Below, piece after piece: positions 13,848 to 19,458 of a stretch of DNA of 19,458 nucleotides (its first letter is position 1; each line of letters begins with the position of its first letter). The translations under genes were made by a program, and so were the position numbers. A model generated the notes under the pieces. The model searched no databases. It was not told where the DNA came from and saw only the letters and a list, made by a program, of their open reading frames with translations. The stretch comes from Nitrososphaeraceae archaeon (GTDB lineage Archaea > Thermoproteota > Nitrososphaeria > Nitrososphaerales > Nitrososphaeraceae), in assembly GCA_025937665.1 (NCBI GenBank), contig JAICQW010000011.1, positions 1-19,458 on the forward strand, given 5' to 3'.

Positions 13848-14254
13848 TTCAAGGTATCATTATAAGCGGTACTGAAAATATACCTAAAATCTAAAAGAGT
13901 AAATTGCAGGAGTTTAGGTTATATGTTATCCTTCCCGGCCTGTTCCCTGGAGAGGAGTAACGATCCGGGTAGGACTTTAATGAAGATCTGTTCCCTAAAT
14001 GAGTGACTTGTTCCTTGGCATTATTCCAGACTTTTTTTGGCCAATCATTGTTAAGTTAATCAAATATTTATTTTACATAGATATTTCTCAAGTTTTGAGA
14101 AACAATAAATTGTTTAAATAAGCGTAATGAAATTGATATGATCCTTCCTTTGAACTATAATGTGAAGAAAAAACCGGTTTGTTTAATTGTTTGAATTTGT
14201 GTGGGATTATTGATATTTGTTACGGGTTTCCTACTAAGATAATCATCTATAAAA
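13848..14254. other. 407-bp gap holding a candidate small RNA
   Basis: Beyond the RNA candidate at 13946-14038, the hairpin TCCTTCCCGG/CCGGGTAGGA (13929-13938 with 13965-13974, one mismatch) is the strongest inverted repeat. From 14039 to 14254 the sequence is AT-rich with no convincing frame, repeat or RNA; a TATA-like element for a minus-strand gene is not evident. Confidence 0.45.
13946..14038 (+). ncRNA. Candidate ~90-nt small RNA of unknown family
   Basis: A TATA-like GTTATATG (about 13919-13926) predicts transcription starting near 13946. The stretch then has CTGGAG (13947-13952) able to pair with TTCCAG (14024-14029), closing the molecule, and ends in seven Ts (14032-14038), an archaeal-type terminator. 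TGTTCC recurs at 13941, 13989 and 14009. The boxes expected of C/D or H/ACA guides, SRP RNA and RNase P RNA were looked for and not found. The 13929-13974 hairpin would compete with the closing stem if transcription begins earlier. Confidence 0.4.
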
Positions 14255-15058
14255 TCATCTTGCTACCAAGTTATGTATATGTCCAGTATGTACTGTGTGT
14301 CTATGCTCGCATTCTGTTCCTTCAGGCGGATTTAATTCATCGCCAGAGACGCAAGCAAAGAACAAATCTCCTTTTTGAATCGGGCCAATTTCAGGCATCT
14401 GGTCATATACGAAAGGAATGATTAAGGTATTATGATCAGATTCTTTGAGTAACTTTTCTGCATCAAGGGTCTTCGTATTAAATTCCCCTCTAATCATGGT
14501 AACCACTTTGAGTTCCTTCACGTCCTTTCTATCTGACAAAGGAATGGAGATTTGGAGAGTCGGTTTGTTTATAGTTGCATTTTCTCCACCGTTTGAAGGC
14601 TGGAATGACCCCGTGGACAGGGTTTTTTCACTACCTGACCCAAGGTTAACTTTATTTTTTCCACCAGTACTCCTTATATTACCCTCGACGCAAGAATAGG
14701 AGTTCATTTCATTTGTTTGAGGATTAAGGTCATATGCACATACAAAAAATTCGTCCCTATCACCTACTTTAACAACATCATTTTTCTGATTGAATCTAAA
14801 TGAAACAATAGTGCTCTTTGATTTCAAGTCTTTACCTGTTACGTTCTTAACCTGAGTATCACCATTGGCAGAGGCTACAACCTTCATTTTAGCAGGGTCA
14901 TTTAATTTTTGTAAATTTATTTTGGCCTCGATCTCAAAATCACTTGCTGCAAATACTGAATTATAGGAGATAATAACTGAAAATGACAAAATCATAATAC
15001 CCAAAATACATAATGGCAATGCTAACAGTATTTTCCCATTGAATTGTGATTTGTCCAT
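14255..15058 (-). CDS. Secreted protein with internal duplication and His-rich C-terminus
   Basis: A 267-residue exported protein from the ATG at 15058; a longer frame from 15115 adds 19 residues but would start upstream of the TATA-predicted message. The N-terminus MDKSQFNGKILLALPLCILG and the hydrophobic run to FAASD (about residues 1-38) is a signal peptide or anchor. The rest looks beta-rich. Two segments resemble each other: GDRDEFFVCAYDLNP with a later Cys (about 99-126) and GDLFFACVSGDELNP with a later Cys (about 230-252), so two possible disulfides. The last residues, ECEHRHTVHTGHIHNLVAR, hold five His, perhaps a metal site. Family not recognised. It is on the opposite strand to the genes on either side. 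Confidence 0.75.
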   Translation of the reverse strand: MDKSQFNGKILLALPLCILGIMILSFSVIISYNSVFAASDFEIEAKINLQKLNDPAKMKVVASANGDTQVKNVTGKDLKSKSTIVSFRFNQKNDVVKVGDRDEFFVCAYDLNPQTNEMNSYSCVEGNIRSTGGKNKVNLGSGSEKTLSTGSFQPSNGGENATINKPTLQISIPLSDRKDVKELKVVTMIRGEFNTKTLDAEKLLKESDHNTLIIPFVYDQMPEIGPIQKGDLFFACVSGDELNPPEGTECEHRHTVHTGHIHNLVAR

Positions 15059-15080
15059 CGTTTTTAACTTGTGCAAAATC

Positions 15081-15090
15081 ACATATATAA
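15081..15090 (-). promoter_or_regulatory. TATA box of the His-tailed secreted protein
   Basis: TTATATATGT on the minus strand lies 23-32 nt before the ATG at 15058, predicting transcription from about 15060 and a leaderless message. This is the reason for preferring that start. Confidence 0.55.
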
Positions 15091-15290
15091 TACTAATTGA
15101 GTTTAATCGATTCAAAAATCAAGTGGTTACCAAAATCCTTGTCGATTTTCATGCTTATTTTTGACCCATACGCCTTGTATGAAATCGAACAACGAGTATT
15201 AATTCACCCATTGGTTCCCCGTTTTAGGCGTCCTATGAAAATTAATTGGAAATCCTTATATGAGTTAAAAAATGATTCGATTAATATAAT

Positions 15291-15662
15291 ATGAGCAGTG
15301 AACTGGTTGTTCTACGTGATTATAATAACCAATTAATGAATAGGAGAGAGCTCCAGGTTATTTTTAGAAACGTATCAGGAAATATAAAAAGGAAGGATGC
15401 AATTGAATCAATATCCAAAGCAAACAATGTGGATTTAAAGACAATCATACCAATAGAAATCAAGTGTAATAAAGGAAGTACCGATGTTAACGCTTTTTTT
15501 CACATTTATAAAGATGAGAAAAGCGCGCAGGATATTTTACCAAAGTTCATATCAATGAGACTAATAGATAAAGCGGAAAGAAAGAAAATATTCGATGAAG
15601 CAAAAGCTCAAAAATTGAAAGAAAAGCAGCAAAGTTCAGAAAAGGGTAAATCAAAGAAATAG
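15291..15662 (+). CDS. rps24e: Small-subunit ribosomal protein S24e
   Basis: A 123-residue ribosomal protein of the archaeal/eukaryotic-specific S24e family, part of the 30S subunit. The family pattern is clear: LVVLRDYNNQLMNRRELQVIFRNVSGNIKRKDAIESI near the start, then NVDLKTIIPIEIKCNKGSTDVNAFFHIYKDEKSAQ, and a Lys-rich tail (about 92-123) that would contact rRNA. The ATG at 15291 follows a TATA-like TTATATGAG (about 15257-15265). The next gene, rps27ae, begins 6 bp after the stop, so they form an operon, an arrangement common in archaea. Confidence 0.94.
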   Translation: MSSELVVLRDYNNQLMNRRELQVIFRNVSGNIKRKDAIESISKANNVDLKTIIPIEIKCNKGSTDVNAFFHIYKDEKSAQDILPKFISMRLIDKAERKKIFDEAKAQKLKEKQQSSEKGKSKK

Positions 15663-15668
15663 AGGAAT

Positions 15669-15860
15669 ATGAACATGGTTGATAAAAAGGAAGATTCAAA
15701 ATCACAAATATACACTTTCTACGATATTTCTGGTGACAAAGCGACTAGGAAGAAGAGGGATTGCCCTAGATGCGGGAAGGGGGTATTCATGGCAGAGCAT
15801 AAAGATAGAAACACCTGTGGTAAATGTGGCTTTACTGAATTCAAGCAAAAATCAAAGTAG
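15669..15860 (+). CDS. rps27ae: Small-subunit ribosomal protein S27ae
   Basis: A 63-residue zinc-binding ribosomal protein, the archaeal form of the part fused to ubiquitin in eukaryotes. Cys32, Cys35, Cys50 and Cys53 (DCPRCGKG and NTCGKCGFTEF) form the zinc ribbon, and the N-terminus YTFYDISGDKATRKKR is typical. The ATG at 15669 is preceded by GAGGAAT overlapping the rps24e stop, a plausible ribosome binding site; a second ATG two codons later is also possible. Its stop faces that of the Pus10-like gene across 36 bp. Confidence 0.94.
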   Translation: MNMVDKKEDSKSQIYTFYDISGDKATRKKRDCPRCGKGVFMAEHKDRNTCGKCGFTEFKQKSK

Positions 15861-15896
15861 CCAAAGATACCTTTCTGTTTTTACGATACAACATTC

Positions 15897-16967
15897 TTAA
15901 TTTAGCGAATTTTCTTCGTTAAGAATATCCAAAATATCAATTTTATTACAATGGCATTTCCTTCCCAGTATCTGTGGTAAAGTTGGAGAAATATCAAGAC
16001 CATCTCCCTCAATAAATTTTCTAATTGGAAGTCCGTTGTCACATGTTATGGTCAATTCCAATTTTCTATGAGTCTTGACTTTGATATCCATTTGATAGAT
16101 TAATTTCCAGTTTTTGCTTTTCCTGTTGATAATTTCAACTATCATTATTCCGAAATCAGTGAAATTCTTAAAGTCAGATGTTCGCAATTTTTCTTGAAAA
16201 GATACAAGAGTCATAACCTTTTTTACATAAAGTGGTGCGGAGGTCGGCAATGCTCTTACCTTTTCTATTAATTTGAACAAGAGTCCATTGGATTGAATTG
16301 ATAAGCCTTGTTTGAAACTAATTTTTTTTGAATTTTTAATTGAAACGTAAAATGGTCTTCCGTTACCAAGTACCAGACTTTCAGGCTCTTCTTTTCCTAC
16401 TGGCCAAAAAATAATCGAATCTGAACTGAATTGATCTGATATTTCTTTTTTCAGGATTTTTTCGATATGACGCTGATTGATTTCCAGTCTATCATTTGTA
16501 GAATTTTTGTTCTTAATTTGAAATCCCTTTATTTTATTGTAGCGACCTCTTAATATTACGGTCTTTGAGATTACAGAAACTTTTGTTTCAAATTTTCTAC
16601 CAATTTGTACGTTAATAGTAATGTCGGGAGAATGTAAATCAGTCTTCTTATTTGAAACTTTGCCAAATTTTTTTCTAATTTCACGTAATATGCTTGTCTT
16701 TATATTTTCTATTCCTCTTATCTTAAATCTTGATCTAAATTTGTCTTCATTGTCATAAAAGCTGTGATCCAGGGTAAGCCCAATTTGGAAGGTATCGTAT
16801 TGATAACTTTTAGTAGCTTGAGTAAGCTTGTTACATGTTTCCTCTAATCGGTTCCATAATCCATGACAAATTTGGCACTGTCTAGTAATTTCTTTAGGAC
16901 GGTAGTTTCTAATATGTTGCCTCTCTGAACACCATTTGCATAGATTGTATTCTGATTTACTTTTCAA
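15897..16967 (-). CDS. Pus10-like protein with an altered catalytic motif
   Basis: A 356-residue homologue of archaeal Pus10, the tRNA pseudouridine synthase acting at positions 54/55. The N-terminal zinc module has Cys10, Cys13, Cys31 and Cys34; a THUMP-like region follows (about 55-150); the synthase domain contains GNGRPFYVSI (201-210) and the family's C-terminal pattern RKFIEGDGLDISPTLPQILG. The catalytic motif, normally G-R-E-D-x-D-V-R, reads GKEEPESL (191-198), so the catalytic Asp is Glu194 and the second Asp is Glu196. Activity is therefore doubtful; it may bind tRNA without modifying it. The TTG start directly follows an in-frame stop. It lies 14 bp after srp54, an operon frequently seen in archaea. 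Confidence 0.8.
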   Translation of the reverse strand: MKSKSEYNLCKWCSERQHIRNYRPKEITRQCQICHGLWNRLEETCNKLTQATKSYQYDTFQIGLTLDHSFYDNEDKFRSRFKIRGIENIKTSILREIRKKFGKVSNKKTDLHSPDITINVQIGRKFETKVSVISKTVILRGRYNKIKGFQIKNKNSTNDRLEINQRHIEKILKKEISDQFSSDSIIFWPVGKEEPESLVLGNGRPFYVSIKNSKKISFKQGLSIQSNGLLFKLIEKVRALPTSAPLYVKKVMTLVSFQEKLRTSDFKNFTDFGIMIVEIINRKSKNWKLIYQMDIKVKTHRKLELTITCDNGLPIRKFIEGDGLDISPTLPQILGRKCHCNKIDILDILNEENSLN

Positions 16968-16981
16968 TTAGTTGCATCTTA

Positions 16982-18340
16982 CTATCCTATACCTAATCTT
17001 CTTAGCATTCCTTGCATTTGTCTTCCTTTGCTTTGCTTAATCATGCTTTTTGAATTGTTGAAGTTCTTTATTAGATCCTTCACGTCATGTTCAGCAACAC
17101 CTGAACCTCTAGCTATTCTTTTTCTTCGTGAATCATTTATTACCTCAGGACTTTTTTTCTCTTGTTTTGTCATGGATTGTATAATGTATCTCCATTTTTC
17201 CAATTTACCCTGTATTACATCAAGTTGATCTTCTTTAACCAATCCTGACAGACCGGGCATGTTGTCTATAATGTTTCTAAAACCCATTTTGCCAACACTT
17301 TCCATTTGTGAATAAAAGTCTTCAATGGTCATTTTGCCACTTAATACTCGTTTAGATTGATTTTCGTCTGCCTGTAATTCTAAATCTTTCGCTAAATCCA
17401 AGATCGCCTTGATGTCTCCCATTCCTAGCAATCTGCCAACAAATCTCGTGGGACTGAACTCTTCAAGGTCGTCAATTCTCTCACCGTTTCCGATAAAGAA
17501 GATCTTTGCACCTGTTACTGCCGACGCGGCCAAAGCCCCACCACCTTTCGCAGTCCCATCAAGTTTTGTTATAATGATCCCACCTACAGGAACTGTATCA
17601 TGGAACGACTTTGCCTGACTATACGCCTGTTGTCCGATTGTTCCATCTATTACCAATAGAATCAGATCGGGTTTAGAAATGTTGTACATACTTTTCATCT
17701 CCTCTAAAAGCTCTGCTTCATCTTTATGTCTTCCAGCAGTATCAATTATTACTACATCCGATCCTGCATCTTTAAAATGATTAATTCCATTTTTAAGTAT
17801 TGAAGGTGCATCTTTATTATTTTCGTCTCCATAAACTTCTACATTTATCTTCACACAATTCATTTTGAGTTGGGTTAATGCACCTGGTCTCCACGTATCT
17901 GCCCCAATTACTCCAACGCGATACCCATGTTTTGTTAGCCATCTTGCTAGCTTTGCAGTAACAGTTGTTTTACCACTTCCTTGGATACCAAACATCAATA
18001 CAATATTGAGTTTTCCGGGAGAAAATGAAATGACTTGTTTTTCGGGTTCTTTGTTTTGAGCATTATTATCTCCGGTGTAACCCATCAATCTCGAAAGTTC
18101 ATCATAAAGTATTGAGACAATATGATCCTTCCTGGATAGTCCTTTCGGAGGAGACTCCTCCAACGATCTTTTTTTCAAATTCTGGGTTATATTCAATACC
18201 AATCTCACGTTGACATCAGATTGGAGTAGAGCTCTTTGGACATCTTTGCACAATGAATCGATCAGTTCTTCATTTACATCTGATGCGCCCACGAGTTTTT
18301 TTAAAGCTGCCCCAAGACTTGAGCGAAGATTGTCTAACAT
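16982..18340 (-). CDS. srp54: Signal recognition particle protein SRP54
   Basis: A 452-residue GTPase that binds SRP RNA and signal peptides and delivers ribosomes to the membrane receptor FtsY. The N domain covers about 1-95, and the G domain has the P-loop GIQGSGKT (118-125), GADTWRPGA (146-154), DTAGRHKDE (200-208) and TKLDGTAKGGG (258-268). The methionine-rich M domain (about 325-452) binds RNA and signal sequence, with GSGVAEHDVKDLIK and a basic end GMLRRLGIG. Length and order are normal. A TATA-like TTAATAAAC (about 18373-18381) supports the ATG at 18340. The Pus10-like gene follows 14 bp downstream. SRP RNA was not found in the window. Confidence 0.97.
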   Translation of the reverse strand: MLDNLRSSLGAALKKLVGASDVNEELIDSLCKDVQRALLQSDVNVRLVLNITQNLKKRSLEESPPKGLSRKDHIVSILYDELSRLMGYTGDNNAQNKEPEKQVISFSPGKLNIVLMFGIQGSGKTTVTAKLARWLTKHGYRVGVIGADTWRPGALTQLKMNCVKINVEVYGDENNKDAPSILKNGINHFKDAGSDVVIIDTAGRHKDEAELLEEMKSMYNISKPDLILLVIDGTIGQQAYSQAKSFHDTVPVGGIIITKLDGTAKGGGALAASAVTGAKIFFIGNGERIDDLEEFSPTRFVGRLLGMGDIKAILDLAKDLELQADENQSKRVLSGKMTIEDFYSQMESVGKMGFRNIIDNMPGLSGLVKEDQLDVIQGKLEKWRYIIQSMTKQEKKSPEVINDSRRKRIARGSGVAEHDVKDLIKNFNNSKSMIKQSKGRQMQGMLRRLGIG

Positions 18341-18652
18341 TGTTTATCTACTAAATCATTGACAATCGGTGTTTATTAATCAATATTTAGAATCTATGAG
18401 GTAAATTAGCTTACTTATGGCCTTGTGCGAATATGAGTTTAAGACTGGTGGGAGTTAGATTGACCGAATGAACAAGAAACAGCCAATCTCCCCCAGGTGT
18501 TTGGTGCTTTGCTTAGGACATGTTACTACTGTCATGATCTATAAATGACTATAAACCGAGGTACTCATGATTTCTCCACAAATAAGCCACACTCTCAATA
18601 TTTATGATAGATAAGACCAAAATATCGAAAAATATTAATCAATTAGTCGCAT
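18341..18652. other. 312-bp gap between dph6 and srp54, with a bulged hairpin
   Basis: CTGG, GGG and AGATTG (18445-18462, with two 5' bulges) pair with CAATCT-CCC-CCAG (18484-18496), 13 pairs around a 21-nt loop. It lies upstream of the srp54 promoter and could be part of the dph6 3' end or a separate RNA; no T-run or TATA box fixes its limits. The remainder is AT-rich with nothing recognised. Confidence 0.4.
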
Positions 18653-19342
18653 TCAATGCTTATCTATTAATTCATAATCTGTTATTTCAAAAACTCCATT
18701 GTCTCCAAACCATTTTACCATTCCCTTTCTAATTTCTAGTTTTTTCTTGTAGATTGGACAATCAATAACTAATGTTTCTGCCTCTCCTCCCTCGAAATTT
18801 AGGTTAAATCCACATTTTAGAGAGAGAGACTCTAGCGTCTTTACATTTTCGTGGTTTAGTGTAATTCCGAGCCATTCTCTACCCAATCCTAATGCGGAGA
18901 CACCAACAATAGTTATTTTGAATTTTTCATCGATCAAAGTGTGAAGGTAATTGTTGGGATTCAAATTCCACAAAGGAGAATATACTGTCAAATGCAGATC
19001 TCCACAAACTTTTTCAAAATTTCGTTTTTGAAACTTGCTTGAGATTCCACCATGGACTATCCCTTCTATTCTGAATTCGTCTTTTACCGTTGAAAGAGCA
19101 TTTTCAAGTACATACATCTCATTTTCTAATCTCGAAGATCTTGATTGAAAGTTTCTAATTGGTAGGCCAATTGCTTGCGCCAGTGTTCCCGTAAGGCGGA
19201 TGTTAGGAAAATGAAATAGTAAACTATCGCTAATTTCGGGTATTATGGATATCAAACACACAACTTCATGTCCAAGTCTTTTCATTTCAAAAATAGAGTA
19301 ATTACTATCCTTTCCGCCAGAATATAGTGAAGCTAATTTCAA
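18653..19342 (-). CDS. dph6: Diphthine-ammonia ligase-like ATP pyrophosphatase
   Basis: A 229-residue protein of the PP-loop/N-type ATP pyrophosphatase superfamily, Dph6 group. Dph6 amidates diphthine to diphthamide on elongation factor 2. The PP-loop SGGKDS is at 8-13, followed by FEMKRLGHEV; GIVHGGISSKFQK (94-106) and NFEGGEAETLVIDCP (182-196) are the group's other signatures. Length is typical of archaeal members. The start is a TTG at 19342 that overlaps the TGA of the preceding frame (TTGA), a coupling arrangement, so it belongs to an operon entering from the right edge. Related enzymes act on other substrates, so the exact substrate is inferred. Confidence 0.88.
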   Translation of the reverse strand: MKLASLYSGGKDSNYSIFEMKRLGHEVVCLISIIPEISDSLLFHFPNIRLTGTLAQAIGLPIRNFQSRSSRLENEMYVLENALSTVKDEFRIEGIVHGGISSKFQKRNFEKVCGDLHLTVYSPLWNLNPNNYLHTLIDEKFKITIVGVSALGLGREWLGITLNHENVKTLESLSLKCGFNLNFEGGEAETLVIDCPIYKKKLEIRKGMVKWFGDNGVFEITDYELIDKH

Positions 19343-19458
19343 TTTTGTATAATATCAAAGAAGGTAATCGCACTGGTCTTATAATCATTAACATCGAACG
19401 GAACAATTCGTAATTGGAAGATTTTTTTACCTCTGTGCAAACTCATTGTGTAGATGAA
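19339..19458 (-). CDS. C-terminal end of an unidentified gene (partial)
   Basis: A frame open from the right edge ends at a TGA (19341-19339) after 39 residues: FIYTMSLHRGKKIFQLRIVP and on to AITFFDIIQN. Its stop overlaps the dph6 TTG by sharing the bases TTGA, which argues that it is a real upstream partner gene on the same strand. No family is recognised from this fragment. Confidence 0.5.
   Translation of the reverse strand, partial: FIYTMSLHRGKKIFQLRIVPFDVNDYKTSAITFFDIIQN

Noticed and set aside
13929..14038. SRP RNA, RNase P RNA, or a C/D-box guide RNA
   Set aside because: The length is too short for the first two, and the conserved helix-8, P4 or C/D box sequences are not present.
15097..15294. 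Plus-strand open frame of 65 codons before rps24e
   Set aside because: It covers the rps24e TATA box, overlaps its ATG, and has no family features.
1..19458. CRISPR array, defence system or prophage
   Set aside because: No regularly spaced repeats, no Cas, toxin-antitoxin, restriction or phage structural genes are visible; the only mobile-type gene is the serine recombinase.

Overview
The window reads as a chromosomal segment of an AT-rich ammonia-oxidising archaeon of the Thaumarchaeota/Nitrososphaerota, probably a soil lineage. The evidence is archaeal ribosomal proteins S24e and S27ae, SRP54 next to a Pus10-like protein, an archaeal HAD phosphatase beside argS, a CdvB/ESCRT-III protein, a CHRD-domain secreted protein, TATA-box promoters with leaderless-looking starts, many TTG starts, and tRNAs with non-canonical introns. 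Genus is not determinable from sequence alone.

Layout. 1-1020: the 3' end of an unknown gene, tRNA-Asn with a 28-nt intron, a small membrane protein on the minus strand, and two copies of a palindrome built on AATTCGAATT. 1076-5723: a biotin block, bioA, then a minus-strand small serine recombinase, a 482-bp gap with an interleaved stem structure, and overlapping bioB-bioF; no bioD is present. 5829-7745: a third palindrome copy, an orphan basic protein, cdvB, a small acidic protein and a winged-helix regulator whose own start lies under an inverted repeat. 7952-10582: tRNA-Thr, a CHRD secreted protein, a gap with possible RNA structure, a second secreted-type protein whose N-terminus looks decayed, and purS.

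10629-13250 (minus): HAD phosphatase then argS, 3 nt apart. 13411-15058: tRNA-Arg with a 14-nt intron at position 29/30, a 65-residue zinc-ribbon protein, a candidate ~90-nt RNA and a secreted protein with an internal duplication and His-rich tail. 15291-15860: rps24e-rps27ae. 15897-18340 (minus): srp54 then a Pus10 homologue whose catalytic Asp appears replaced. 18653-19458 (minus): a Dph6-like ATP pyrophosphatase whose TTG start overlaps the stop of a gene entering from the window edge.

Most of the window is housekeeping: biotin and purine synthesis, Arg charging, ribosome, SRP, diphthamide, cell division. I did not find a clear new multi-gene system. The points most worth a second look are the repeated palindrome, the tRNA-Asn intron that copies its own anticodon loop, the altered Pus10 active site, the candidate small RNAs and the palindromes at the cdvB and regulator promoters.
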